64,000 bases of DNA. Source: Pollenia angustigena (Eukaryota; Arthropoda; Insecta; Diptera; Polleniidae). Positions 32,414 to 41,147 of the stretch are shown here, piece after piece. Both the position numbers and the translations under genes were made by a program. The stretch spans positions 109,949,802-110,013,801 of the forward strand of contig OV884058.1 in NCBI GenBank assembly GCA_930367215.1. Reading direction: 5' to 3'. The notes beneath the pieces were generated by a model. That model saw only the letters and a program-made list of their open reading frames with translations, did not search any database and had not been told where the DNA came from. The stretch's first letter is position 1. Every line of letters begins with the position of its first letter.

Positions 32414-35400
32414 TCATCCAGATGGCGTCACTGCAGGTTCCAACCACTTCGTCTTCCTAATGAAGAGAAGGAGCGATTTCAGTTCTGTCATGGACAGATC
32501 CCCCAAACAGGAAAACATCGGTTCCCCAAGGTATTTTTCCCTGATGCCCCGTAGTCCAGGGCAATGACAAAGGAAGTGAAGAACAGTCTCCTCTTCCTCC
32601 TCGTTCTGACAACTCCTACAGTAGTCATTAAATTCCAGACCCATCCTCGCAGCATGAGTCCCCACCGGCCAGTGTCCAGTTAAAACCGATATCACCGTCC
32701 TAATCTGGTTCCTATTGAAACCAAGTAGAGCTCTAGTTCTCCGTTCATCATATCCAGGCCAAAGGATCCTGGATATCAAACAGGTGGATTCACAGGTCCA
32801 CCGCATCTGCGCAACTCTATACGACTCGCGCCTGATGAGTAATTTACAGTGAGCCATTGGAAGACCGACAAATTGATCGATGAATACGTCATCCATGCGA
32901 CCACCTTGTCTGGCCAGCCCATCTGCCATTAGATTACCCGGGCACTCCGAGTGACCCGGTATCCATATAAGCGTTACCCTTGAATGTTTCGCAATCTCAT
33001 CCAAAGACATCCGACATTCTACAGTTAACCTAGATGTCGTGTAGACACCCGCTAGGGAAGCAAGGGCAGCCTTGCTGTCAGTAAATATACGTATATCTCC
33101 CGATATGCGATGATACCTCAGCCAGTTTGCCGCCCGCCTTATAGCCGAGATTTCCGCCTGCATGACACTGCATCCGTCCGGCAGACGAAAGTAAACCTTC
33201 ACATCCAGTTCCTCTATGAAGAAACCTCCGCCAACTCTCTCGCCCTTCCTCGAACCATCAGTATAAACCCCTAGGGTAGGTTCTCGGAAGGAATCCGACA
33301 GCACGTTGCCGTGCGCCACTTGTGTCACGAACCCCGCACCAAAGAACGGCACCGGGGTGCAGTAATCCACACCGTCAGGGACAATCGTACTTCCGATAAT
33401 CCTGGCGTGTCCATAGTCACGGGTCGACCAGCCGTTCGTTGCGTGCAGCCGTGTCGCCGAGCAAAGAGCCAACTGTTTGGCCGTTATGTCCACCGGGAGC
33501 CAGTTCAATAACGTAAACAGCGCCTTCGTAGGAGTAGATCGCATTGATCCCGTGATCATCAACGCGACAAGTCTGTATACTTTCTCAAGCATTGCGCGGT
33601 GTGTGCTCCTATCCAGTGCAGTCCACCATACAACGACTCCATAGTACAGGGTCGGCTTTACTACAGCTTCAAAGATCCAGTTGACACACTTTGGGTTCAT
33701 ACCCCAGTTTCTGCCAATTGCACCCCTACACGCATAAATGGCAACTATTGCCTTTTCCACTCTCATCCGGACATTAAGTCCCCATGACAGCCTGCTATCC
33801 AAAACCACGCCCAGATACTTGGCACTTTGAGATATCTGAAGCTCAGTTCCATTTAACCTTGGAAGTCTAAAGTCCTCGGTCTTATACTTCCTCGTAAAGA
33901 GTACCAGTTCCGTCTTAGACGGATTTACACCCAGTCCACACGATGCACTCCAGGTGCTGAGTACCTTCAAGGCAGCCTCCATACACTGGGACATAACTCC
34001 CAAATGCATCCCTGTGATGGCCACTGAGACATCATCAGCATACGCCACTACTTTGATCCTCATGTTGTCCATCTTTGTCAACATGGTGTTCATAGTCAGG
34101 TTCCACAATAGTGGGGATAGAACTCCCCCTTGGGGAGTACCCCTATTCACCAGCCTCTGAACACTGGTTTCACCTATCGTAGAGCAAATGACCCTGTTCC
34201 TCAATAGATTGTCCACAAATCTACATATGCCAACATCGATCCCCAGACTCATCATGGACGTCACGATAGAGTCCGGGTTGACATTGTTGAAGGCTCCCTC
34301 AATATCGAGAAAGGCCACTAGTGTGTACTCCTTGAATTCGAGCGATCTCTCAATAGTTCCTACTAGAGAGTGAAGAGCCGTCTCAACAGACTTGCCCTTT
34401 GTGTAGGCATGTTGAGAGGCAGAGAGCAGACCTCTTGGGATAGTCATCCTCAAGTGCACATCGATAACCCTCTCAAGAGTCTTTAGAAGAAAGGATGCAA
34501 GACTGATCGGTCTGTAGTCCTTCGGCTCGGTGTGAGAAGCCTTACCCCCTTTGGGTATAAAGACCACTCTACACAGGGACCATTTCACAGGAAGATACGA
34601 AAATCTAGCGCATCCCCTGTATATGGCCAGCAACCAGGGTATTATCAGGGCCGAGTTCCTCTGCAGGTCCGCCGGAATTATACCATCCATACCCGGAGAT
34701 TTATATGGGCTAAAGCTATCGATAGCCCATTTAATCCTGTCATAGTCCAATTGAATGGACATAGGAATGGGAGTCGCCTCCCACGCTTGATCCCGCATAC
34801 CCCATTGGGAGTTACCAGGAAAGTGAGTATCAATTAACACCTCTAGTGTTTCTTGACTATTTGTAGTCCAACTACCATCCGATTTCCGGACGTAGGTCGG
34901 AACCATCGGGCTCGAGGCCATTATCTTACGTAAACGGTTCGTCTCAGAGGATCCTTCCACGCCGCTACAGAAGTTCCTCCAAGCAGTCCTTTTCGCTGAT
35001 CTTACCAAGTTTCTAAACTTATTCAATGATGACTTGTAGTCCGCCCAGTTGCCTTGGCGCTTCGCCACATTGAACAGCCTACGACAATCAGTTCTCGCCT
35101 GCGCAATGTCAGGATCCCACCATGGTGGCCGGTTCCTACCCCTACGCACCCTTGGCTTACACGCCAAGGACGTCGCCAACTGCAGTGAGTTCGAAAGCAG
35201 ATCCACTGCCGCATCGATCCCCCCGATATCATAAACCCTAGGAGGGTCAGATAGAGACCGGATCAGAGAGGAGTGTTGAATCCCCCAGTTCGTCCGTCTC
35301 CTGTTCAATATAGCCATCGATCCCGAAGACCTAAGCCCTAAACTAAATTCCACATATCTGTGATCAGAGAGTGAACAGTCATTCGATACCATCCAACCCT

Positions 35401-35995
35401 CGATCAAATTGATGTGGTTTATACTAACTAGCGTGACATCAAGAACCTCACACCTATTTGCAACCACAAACGTAGGCTCACAGCCCCTATTTACTACTCC
35501 TAAATTATAATTAATAATAAAGGAGAAAAGCGACTCACCTCTTACATTTGTGTCCGTACTACCCCATATAGTGTGGTGCGCATTAGCATCGGCACAGATT
35601 ACAATCGGCGTTCCAGTGCCCGCAGCCTTTATTACGGCATCACGGATAAGCCCGTTGGGAGGGTCCTGCCCGTGGTCATGCGCCATATACGCCGAGACCA
35701 TCCAGACTATACCGTCCGGTGTCTCAAGAGCAACAGTAGAAGTATCTTCATCACTGTAATCAGAAAGAATGAAGATATTCAAAGAGTTTTTAGCTAAGAC
35801 ACAAGATCTTATGTTACCTGTACCTTTCGCAAACAATAGCTTGTAGCCTTTTAGGTTTAGTCCGCAAACCCGATTCTTATGAATCCAGGGTTCTTTGCCC
35901 ATCACGAGCTCCTCCCCTCTTTCCACCACACGGAGGAGCAGTGCAGCAGATGCTGCTTTAGAGTGGTGGAGGTTTATCTGTAGCACCTTCACCAT
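32414..35995 (-). CDS. LOA ORF2: endonuclease, reverse transcriptase, RNase H
   Basis: 1,193 residues from ATG at 35995, chosen because MVKVLQINLHHSKAA starts the endonuclease; the frame stays open 64 codons further upstream inside ORF1. Endonuclease: N of QINLHH (~8), E of GKEPW (35), DANAHH (136-141), LSDHRYVE (~209-216). RT: AFLDIEGAF (~561-569), GTPQGGVLSP (619-628), catalytic YADD (652-655). RNase H: VYTDGS (910-915), E of QAEISA (948), FTDSKAA (971-977), IWIPGH and MADG with D1025. C-terminal zinc-knuckle-like C-x2-C-x10-H-x4-C at 1126-1145. It would nick target DNA, prime reverse transcription there and remove RNA. All key residues are present. Overlap with ORF1 suggests coupled translation. 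Confidence 0.95.
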   Translation of the reverse strand: MVKVLQINLHHSKAASAALLLRVVERGEELVMGKEPWIHKNRVCGLNLKGYKLLFAKGTGNIRSCVLAKNSLNIFILSDYSDEDTSTVALETPDGIVWMVSAYMAHDHGQDPPNGLIRDAVIKAAGTGTPIVICADANAHHTIWGSTDTNVRGESLFSFIINYNLGVVNRGCEPTFVVANRCEVLDVTLVSINHINLIEGWMVSNDCSLSDHRYVEFSLGLRSSGSMAILNRRRTNWGIQHSSLIRSLSDPPRVYDIGGIDAAVDLLSNSLQLATSLACKPRVRRGRNRPPWWDPDIAQARTDCRRLFNVAKRQGNWADYKSSLNKFRNLVRSAKRTAWRNFCSGVEGSSETNRLRKIMASSPMVPTYVRKSDGSWTTNSQETLEVLIDTHFPGNSQWGMRDQAWEATPIPMSIQLDYDRIKWAIDSFSPYKSPGMDGIIPADLQRNSALIIPWLLAIYRGCARFSYLPVKWSLCRVVFIPKGGKASHTEPKDYRPISLASFLLKTLERVIDVHLRMTIPRGLLSASQHAYTKGKSVETALHSLVGTIERSLEFKEYTLVAFLDIEGAFNNVNPDSIVTSMMSLGIDVGICRFVDNLLRNRVICSTIGETSVQRLVNRGTPQGGVLSPLLWNLTMNTMLTKMDNMRIKVVAYADDVSVAITGMHLGVMSQCMEAALKVLSTWSASCGLGVNPSKTELVLFTRKYKTEDFRLPRLNGTELQISQSAKYLGVVLDSRLSWGLNVRMRVEKAIVAIYACRGAIGRNWGMNPKCVNWIFEAVVKPTLYYGVVVWWTALDRSTHRAMLEKVYRLVALMITGSMRSTPTKALFTLLNWLPVDITAKQLALCSATRLHATNGWSTRDYGHARIIGSTIVPDGVDYCTPVPFFGAGFVTQVAHGNVLSDSFREPTLGVYTDGSRKGERVGGGFFIEELDVKVYFRLPDGCSVMQAEISAIRRAANWLRYHRISGDIRIFTDSKAALASLAGVYTTSRLTVECRMSLDEIAKHSRVTLIWIPGHSECPGNLMADGLARQGGRMDDVFIDQFVGLPMAHCKLLIRRESYRVAQMRWTCESTCLISRILWPGYDERRTRALLGFNRNQIRTVISVLTGHWPVGTHAARMGLEFNDYCRSCQNEEEEETVLHFLCHCPGLRGIREKYLGEPMFSCLGDLSMTELKSLLLFIRKTKWLEPAVTPSG

Positions 35996-37526
35996 GATCC
36001 ATTTTGGCGACCACTGTGATGTTGACGTCCTCCTGGTCAGATTCCAGCAGCACGTCCTCATCAACCATGTCACCCAAGTGATCAAAGAAGTCACCCACCA
36101 ATCCTGAGACAGACTGGGTATCCTCTTTGTCACTTGAGCCCACGGCATCGTCGCAAGCCATGCTTTCCTCAGGTTGCTTGGCCTCACTTACCGACGGAGC
36201 CGGATTGCCCTTGTTGTCACTTCGGTAGACACGGAGCAAGATCGTACTAAAACCATAGTAGAGCTTGCCCTGCCTCTCCCTCAGTGGCTCCAAGGATTGC
36301 TGGTTAATAACCACAATCGCCGTCCTTGAGGACCCCTCAGCAGCTGAAACCTTCACTACTTTCCAGTCCTGTGTGGGCAGTTGAGGGTTGCAGCACTGAA
36401 TGATCCTCAAGATCTCCTCAGGTTCAGATGGTTCGGCGGGGATGGTGGCGATCGATCTCGGCCTCCGTGGTATCTCTCCAACTAACACCACGTCAAGCCT
36501 GGCACCTTCCCAAACCTCTCCTAGTAGTTCAATGGCCCGCTTTAGAAGCAGCGCTGAGCGCTCATCTGCGCAAGCCATCAGCTTCACGTGACCCTGGTAC
36601 CAGCCAGCGTCATCGCATTGAGGGGGTGGCCCTGGATTTTCCCTAAGGATCGTCCAGAACACACCCATAAGTTTTTGTTTTACCAGATCCCACTTAGTAT
36701 GAGAAATGGCACCATTATCAACGCTTCTGTCGATGATAGCTCGTACAAGGTGACCTTTGGCCACCTCGCTAAAAGATTTGTTCATCGGTTTCGATGAAAT
36801 TTTGGGACGTTTCGTCCCTGGTTGCTGTTTAACGGCTGCAGCTTCCTCCTCCGAACGTTGCCGTTTAGGCATTGTCACCTTTCCAGGGACTGGAGCACTT
36901 GGCAGCTCAGCTATGTGGGCTTTTGCCCATGCCAATGAAGCTTTCTGCTCATTGGTGAGGTCTTCGGCTTTCTTGGAGCCGAGAATGTCGATGAAACGCA
37001 AGGCAGCACGCCTTGTGTTCGAAGCCCTCTTTGTAGGGTTTTTGTGCCAAGGGGACTTTCTGCGGTCGCCGAGTTTGGCGGGGGGTGGTGCAACTTTGGG
37101 ATAGGATGTTGTCATCGCCATCCCTCCTTGCACAATAGACACATGGGAAGCTGCTTTGTTAGGCGACTTAGTCATACCCAACTTTGCAGCACCCGAAGCA
37201 GGGGTTTTATCCGTTCCAATGACGGAAAGGGCTTGAGCGGTTTTTGAGGTACTTGGAGCGAAGTTCAGGGGTACCTCGCCGCAGTTTTTGGAACAGCCGC
37301 CTTCTGGTCGAGCTGCCTTACCACTTCCGATCAGCTTGGGCCGATCTTCACTGGTTGCCTGGGCTGTTACAGCTCCTGGCTTTTTCGTCTCGCTGTCAAT
37401 CGTTGTCCTTTTTCTCGCCTGTCCGTCATCAGTTATCGTTAATTGTTTTTTTTGTGTTTGTTTTTGTTGTTTTTGTTTTTGTTGTGCTTGTTCTGGTTGT
37501 GTTTGTTTTTCGAAATTGTTGTTCAT
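35958..37526 (-). CDS. LOA ORF1: RNA-binding-type protein
   Basis: 522 residues from ATG at 37526 (MNNNFEKQTQPEQAQQ); the frame also runs four codons upstream from a GTG, but AAAAATGAAC is the better start. The N-terminus is Gln/Lys-rich (to ~28), then basic Ser/Thr/Pro-rich to ~235 with KRASNTRRAALRFIDILG near 165-185 and KRQRSEEEAAAVKQQPGTKR near 220-240. A folded region from ~250 to ~425 resembles the DUF4780-type domain of LOA ORF1 proteins (AGWYQGHVKLMACADERSAL, TQDWKVVKVSAAEGSSRTAI). The tail is acidic. It likely coats the element RNA. The last 12 codons overlap ORF2. Confidence 0.88.
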   Translation of the reverse strand: MNNNFEKQTQPEQAQQKQKQQKQTQKKQLTITDDGQARKRTTIDSETKKPGAVTAQATSEDRPKLIGSGKAARPEGGCSKNCGEVPLNFAPSTSKTAQALSVIGTDKTPASGAAKLGMTKSPNKAASHVSIVQGGMAMTTSYPKVAPPPAKLGDRRKSPWHKNPTKRASNTRRAALRFIDILGSKKAEDLTNEQKASLAWAKAHIAELPSAPVPGKVTMPKRQRSEEEAAAVKQQPGTKRPKISSKPMNKSFSEVAKGHLVRAIIDRSVDNGAISHTKWDLVKQKLMGVFWTILRENPGPPPQCDDAGWYQGHVKLMACADERSALLLKRAIELLGEVWEGARLDVVLVGEIPRRPRSIATIPAEPSEPEEILRIIQCCNPQLPTQDWKVVKVSAAEGSSRTAIVVINQQSLEPLRERQGKLYYGFSTILLRVYRSDNKGNPAPSVSEAKQPEESMACDDAVGSSDKEDTQSVSGLVGDFFDHLGDMVDEDVLLESDQEDVNITVVAKMDHGEGATDKPPPL

Positions 37527-37538
37527 TTTTGGTCCCAC

Positions 37539-37864
37539 GAGTGTAGGGGAATTGAAAGGTCCACCACGTCATAGCCCCCATTAACGTGGTAAGGGCGTGG
37601 TCTATTTGCTGAGGTGCCCAGGTATCAGCAAAGCTCCGTACTAATACAGTCGGTAACCCCTGACTGCAAACCAACCGATAGGCACGGGTCGCATAACACC
37701 TCGGTTTAGGGGATGGATAACTTTTCGTCGCCAAAGCCTTTAAGTTCATTGCCTTCGCCTCGGGAATCACCAGTTGCTGGCAAAATGCCCGGGCCAAGAC
37801 ACAAACCACAGCCAAGATTTAAGCCACCACATCGCTTCAAGATTGTTATCCATAATAGTGGTGG
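37539..37864 (-). promoter_or_regulatory. 5' UTR (internal promoter region) of the LOA element
   Basis: 326 bp between the target duplication and ORF1, markedly GC-richer than the surroundings. LINE 5' UTRs of this kind carry an internal promoter; no specific motif was proved here. Confidence 0.5.
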
Positions 37865-37876
37865 ATTATGTATGTA

Positions 37877-38059
37877 TCTTTGGTACTACTCAGACTTTAT
37901 GGTTATGTAAAAATTTTTTGGCTTTTGGGCTTCTTATTACAAAAAGAACTCTTAAATAAATAAATAAATAAATTCTTAAGCTAGAAGTCCACACCACGCG
38001 TTCTATGTTGCTTTTTTGAATTTTTTTCAAGATGCATGCTTAAGTATAAAGTAATCCTA
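37877..38059. other. Flank of the LOA insertion, TAAA repeat
   Basis: Contains (TAAA)n at 37954-37972. Together with 32068-32299 it was contiguous before the LOA insertion, so it may be the rest of the older LINE 3' UTR. Confidence 0.35.
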
Positions 38060-38432
38060 TCCTGCAAATAATAGGACCAGTCCAACCACGCGTGTAAAGT
38101 GTAGCCCACAAGGGACTAGGACTAGTCCAAAAGTAACCTAAACGTATGAAAAAAACATGGTATATTTAACATAACGATATCCTAGGGCAGGACCATATAA
38201 CCCAGCTTTAGACTACAAAGGAGAAGTTTTAAAACTACTCCATGGTATAATCAAGAGTATTAGTTTTGAAGTCGTTAAAAAAACCAAAGCACGTCGTTAA
38301 AAAACGAAGGCATGTCGTCTCATTACAAACACTTTAACAATGACATGATCCATGCTTGCATTACATCGGACCAGTCCATGGAGTAGTCCATTTTATCAAT
38401 ATGGATCAGGTGGTCCAATATTTATTGCAGGG
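38060..38432 (+). mobile_element. MITE family A, copy 2
   Basis: Ends TCCTGCAAATAATAGGACCA and TGGTCCAATATTTATTGCAGGG-type (mirror of the left). 373 bp, 80-90% like copy 3 by eye. The TA pairs just outside both ends may be a 2-bp duplication. Confidence 0.75.
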
Positions 38433-38434
38433 TA

Positions 38435-38745
38435 TTTCAGACAGAAATGGCTAGGAGAAAGATTTCACGACGAACTTGGGTGCATTGCTGGATGTAATCC
38501 AGCTGATCTACTGGGGTTTGTCAGGGAAATAGTGCGGTTGTTTTTGTTGAGGGCACTGTAGAGTGGGTAATAGTTCTAGGTGGTAACTTTTAACTTCCTT
38601 AATTCTATCCACCTCTTATTTCATTTCTTCACTTTTATTTACTTTTCTCTTTTTCTACCTTTTTCATTGAAGGGATTCACAATGGACCGCATTGGTCTCC
38701 GAGTGGAAGTGTGTCTTTGGCCACATAACCCTTCTTAACCTAACC
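38435..38745 (+). mobile_element. LOA LINE 3' fragment, same family as copy 1
   Basis: Starts at CAGAAATGGCTAGGAGAAAG and matches the reverse complement of 2310-1938: the C-terminal end of ORF2, then the 3' UTR, ending CTTCTTAACCTAACCTAAT. It is severely 5'-truncated and directly abuts MITE A copy 2. Confidence 0.75.
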
Positions 38746-39298
38746 TAATCCTCCTTCATGCTTTCGATACGTATAAGCATTCTATGCGTTTGCTATGTAA
38801 TAAGTCAATACAGTTTTACACTACTATTTTTTAGACAGATATTCCGTTAGTTAATTGCGAACATTATTAGCAAATATATCCCTTATGTGTGTGGAAAAAA
38901 AAACACCTTCTATAGGGTGGATAGGTACCTGGGTACCTTCATGCAAATTGTATGAGAAATCTAATTTTTTGTCTTGTATTGTACAAAAAAAACGATGGTT
39001 AATGATATAATATTAGAATTTTACTCTGGTTTTCGCCTTTTCATATATTTTTTAAAATCATACACCAAAAAAAAAAAAAATTTGTAATATAAAACACCTT
39101 CTATAGGGTGGATAGTTACCTGGGTACCTTCATGCAAATTTGTTTGAGAAATCTAATTTTTTGTCTTGTATTGTACAAAAAATCGATGGTTAATGATATA
39201 ATATTAGAATTTTACTCTGGTTTTCCCCTTTTCATATATTTTTTAAAATCCTACACCCAAAAAAAAAAAAAAAAATTTGTAATATAAAACGTATACAG

Positions 39299-40149
39299 GA
39301 GGCTTATTCTGAATTGCGATGCGAAAATCAATGCGATGCGAAAATGCATAAATGCGAACAGTTGCTATTCTGTATTGCGATAATCGCAAAGTTTTTTTTT
39401 AATCGCATTTCAAATGCGAAAAGGTGACAAGTCGGTATTCTACTTTGCGAAAACAATTGTCAAATTCGCAAAATTTATCCGACAACAAAATAGCATTCGC
39501 AAAGTACAAACATGTTAGTGAGAGATAATATTTTATTTATTTATTCATTCATATATTTATTATTTAATTCAGGGAAGCAAACAATAAGACCACGAAACCG
39601 CGTCAATTTGATATAATAATGGAACTTATGAATAAGCACAGCCAATTTGCAATAGGCTATTTGAAAACACCAAATGCACGTCAGTCGGCAAATACTTTGT
39701 GGCAAACGTTAACTGAAGAACTAAATATCAATGGACCACCTATTAGAGAAGCTGCAGGATGAAAAAAGTATGAAATATATAAACCAGTTCAAAAATATTT
39801 GACTTCAACTTTAATTTTAATAGGTTTGGGCCGATTTTAAAGTACACACAAAACATTTTCATTTTCTTCTTAGTCGAACCACAGTGCCACAAAATCCATT
39901 TTTATTATTTTTTTTATTACAGAATGTCATAAATAATTTTTTAAACAATTTTCACAGCCAAACACAAACAATTTATTTATTTTTAATTTGACTTTTATTG
40001 ACACTGACATATATTTGAGCAGCGTTGCCACAATTTGAAATAAATTGCGAAAGCGATTGCGAAAGTCTAACAGAATACCAATTTTCTTTCGCATCGCATT
40101 TCATTTGCGCATCGCATTGATTTTCGCATCGCAATTCAGAATAAGCCTC
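39299..40149 (+). mobile_element. Harbinger-type nonautonomous element
   Basis: Ends GAGGCTTATTCTGAATTGCG and its mirror, with GCGATGCGAAAATCAATGCG-type subterminal repeats on both sides and a 3-bp CAG duplication (39296-39298 and 40150-40152). The 3-bp duplication and the gene remnant inside place it in PIF/Harbinger. The uninterrupted target is preserved in MITE C copy 1 (GTATACAGGTACCC). Confidence 0.75.
39590..39880 (+). pseudogene. Myb/SANT-like DNA-binding protein remnant of Harbinger
   Basis: A frame starting at about 39619 reads MELMNKHSQFAIGYLKTPNA, then RQSANTLWQTLTEELNINGP and PIREAAG. It stops at TGA where the family has Trp, meets a GTATGA donor-like site, and resumes after a ~60-bp AT-rich intron ending TTTTAATAG with VWADFKVHTKH (one base out of phase). 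The pattern H-x-x-x-A-x-G, W-x-x-L-x-x-x-LN-x-x-GP, then WKKVWxDxK is that of the Myb/SANT or zeste-type protein encoded beside the nuclease in Harbinger elements. It is broken and not functional. Confidence 0.6.
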
Positions 40150-40381
40150 CAGGTACCCAGGTACCTATTCACCCTATTAAGGGTGCAAAAAGCAAATTGA
40201 TATGCCACGCCCCCCCCCCCCCCCATAACTGATATTGTATATAAACACCTATGAAAATATAATAATAACAAAAAGTTAGGAGTTCTCATGAAATTGTAGA
40301 ATTGTAGACTAAAATCTTATATAAAAAATTTCGATTTGAAAACGCAGTAGGTACACAGGTACCTGTCCACACACATAAGGG

Positions 40382-40647
40382 ATATTAAATGTATAAACTG
40401 AGATGCAGAATAGTTCGGAGCCCCAAAAATTTGCTACTTAGTCGATTTTAATTTTTCTAGAAAGGCATATCCGCTTGTTCAAAAATTCAAAAAGATAGCG
40501 CAGAAATACCTAAGTTTTCAAAATAATTCTGTGGCATCAGGGAGACAATTTTCCACTGCGGGTCTATTTCAAATGAATTTGAGAAATCGTCTATGTCTGC
40601 AAAAGATTAAAATACTTGGTTTTTTTATAACAAAAATATTATTAATA
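40382..40647. other. No gene seen
   Basis: AT-rich flank between MITE C and the Harbinger nuclease element. Confidence 0.35.
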
Positions 40648-41134
40648 ACGGTTTTCACCTTGATAGTAAAGTTCCTTGTAGACCTTGTGAATCTTACTAT
40701 TTTAGTTAAAGTACTAAGATTTACAACACTGCAACAACAAAATGTATTATTATTATTACGCTGTGGTTGAAAAATCCCACTAAACCAGGTTTGCTTGAAT
40801 TTCCTTTTCAAATATATGATAGTACCACATCGAACACCTTGGGACTAAATAGCAGCACAACTATTTTAAATAAAAGCTGGGCGGTAAAGAATAAGCTGAA
40901 TCTCCAGCTATCCATTGGTGAGATGAAAAATATTTTTGAGATTCTTTATAAAGGTCACAATTCTTAAAAATTTTAGAATCATGAACACTTCTAGGGTTTC
41001 CAACAACAACGTGTCGTATGCGAAGTTTGTGATCACAAACAACTTGGGCTTTTATTGAATATTTGTGTGTTCTTGAAAAAAAAAAAAAAATGATACACCA
41101 TCGATCACTGGAGTTTCAGCAAGGGGTATTTCGG

Positions 41135-41147
41135 ATCCATCTACATA
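41135..41147. repeat. 13-bp target duplication, left copy
   Basis: ATCCATCTACATA, identical to 43037-43049. Removing one copy and the LINE restores the nuclease frame through VDGSEI. Confidence 0.9.

Larger units (their letters stand above)
32312..37864 (-). mobile_element. Full-length LOA-clade LINE, apparently intact
   Basis: A 5,553-bp non-LTR retrotransposon on the minus strand. It is flanked by a perfect 12-bp target duplication, ATTATGTATGTA (32300-32311 and 37865-37876). Order from its 5' end: 326-bp 5' UTR, ORF1 (37526-35958), ORF2 (35995-32414) overlapping ORF1 by 38 bp in another frame, and a 102-bp 3' UTR ending CCTAACCTAACC without poly(A). RNase H after RT, the QINLHHSKAA endonuclease start and an ORF1 of this type mark the LOA clade. 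No stop or frameshift is seen, so it is young and possibly competent. Confidence 0.93.
38880..40381. mobile_element. MITE family C, second copy, interrupted
   Basis: Same ends and two ~190-bp internal units as 29835-30465. Flanked by ATAT (38876-38879 and 40382-40385). It is 648 bp long once the nested Harbinger (39299-40149) and one CAG are removed. A C-run of about 16 at 40209-40224 is expanded relative to copy 1. Confidence 0.75.

Noticed and set aside
33311..37584. Many plus-strand reading frames of 60-115 codons opposite the LOA element
   Set aside because: They are shadows of the GC-richer ORF1 and ORF2 on the minus strand and show no family motifs.
38058..38434. 2-bp CA/TA target duplication proving a superfamily for MITE A
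   Set aside because: Copies 2 and 3 show matching dinucleotides but copy 1 does not, and a 2-bp match is weak evidence.
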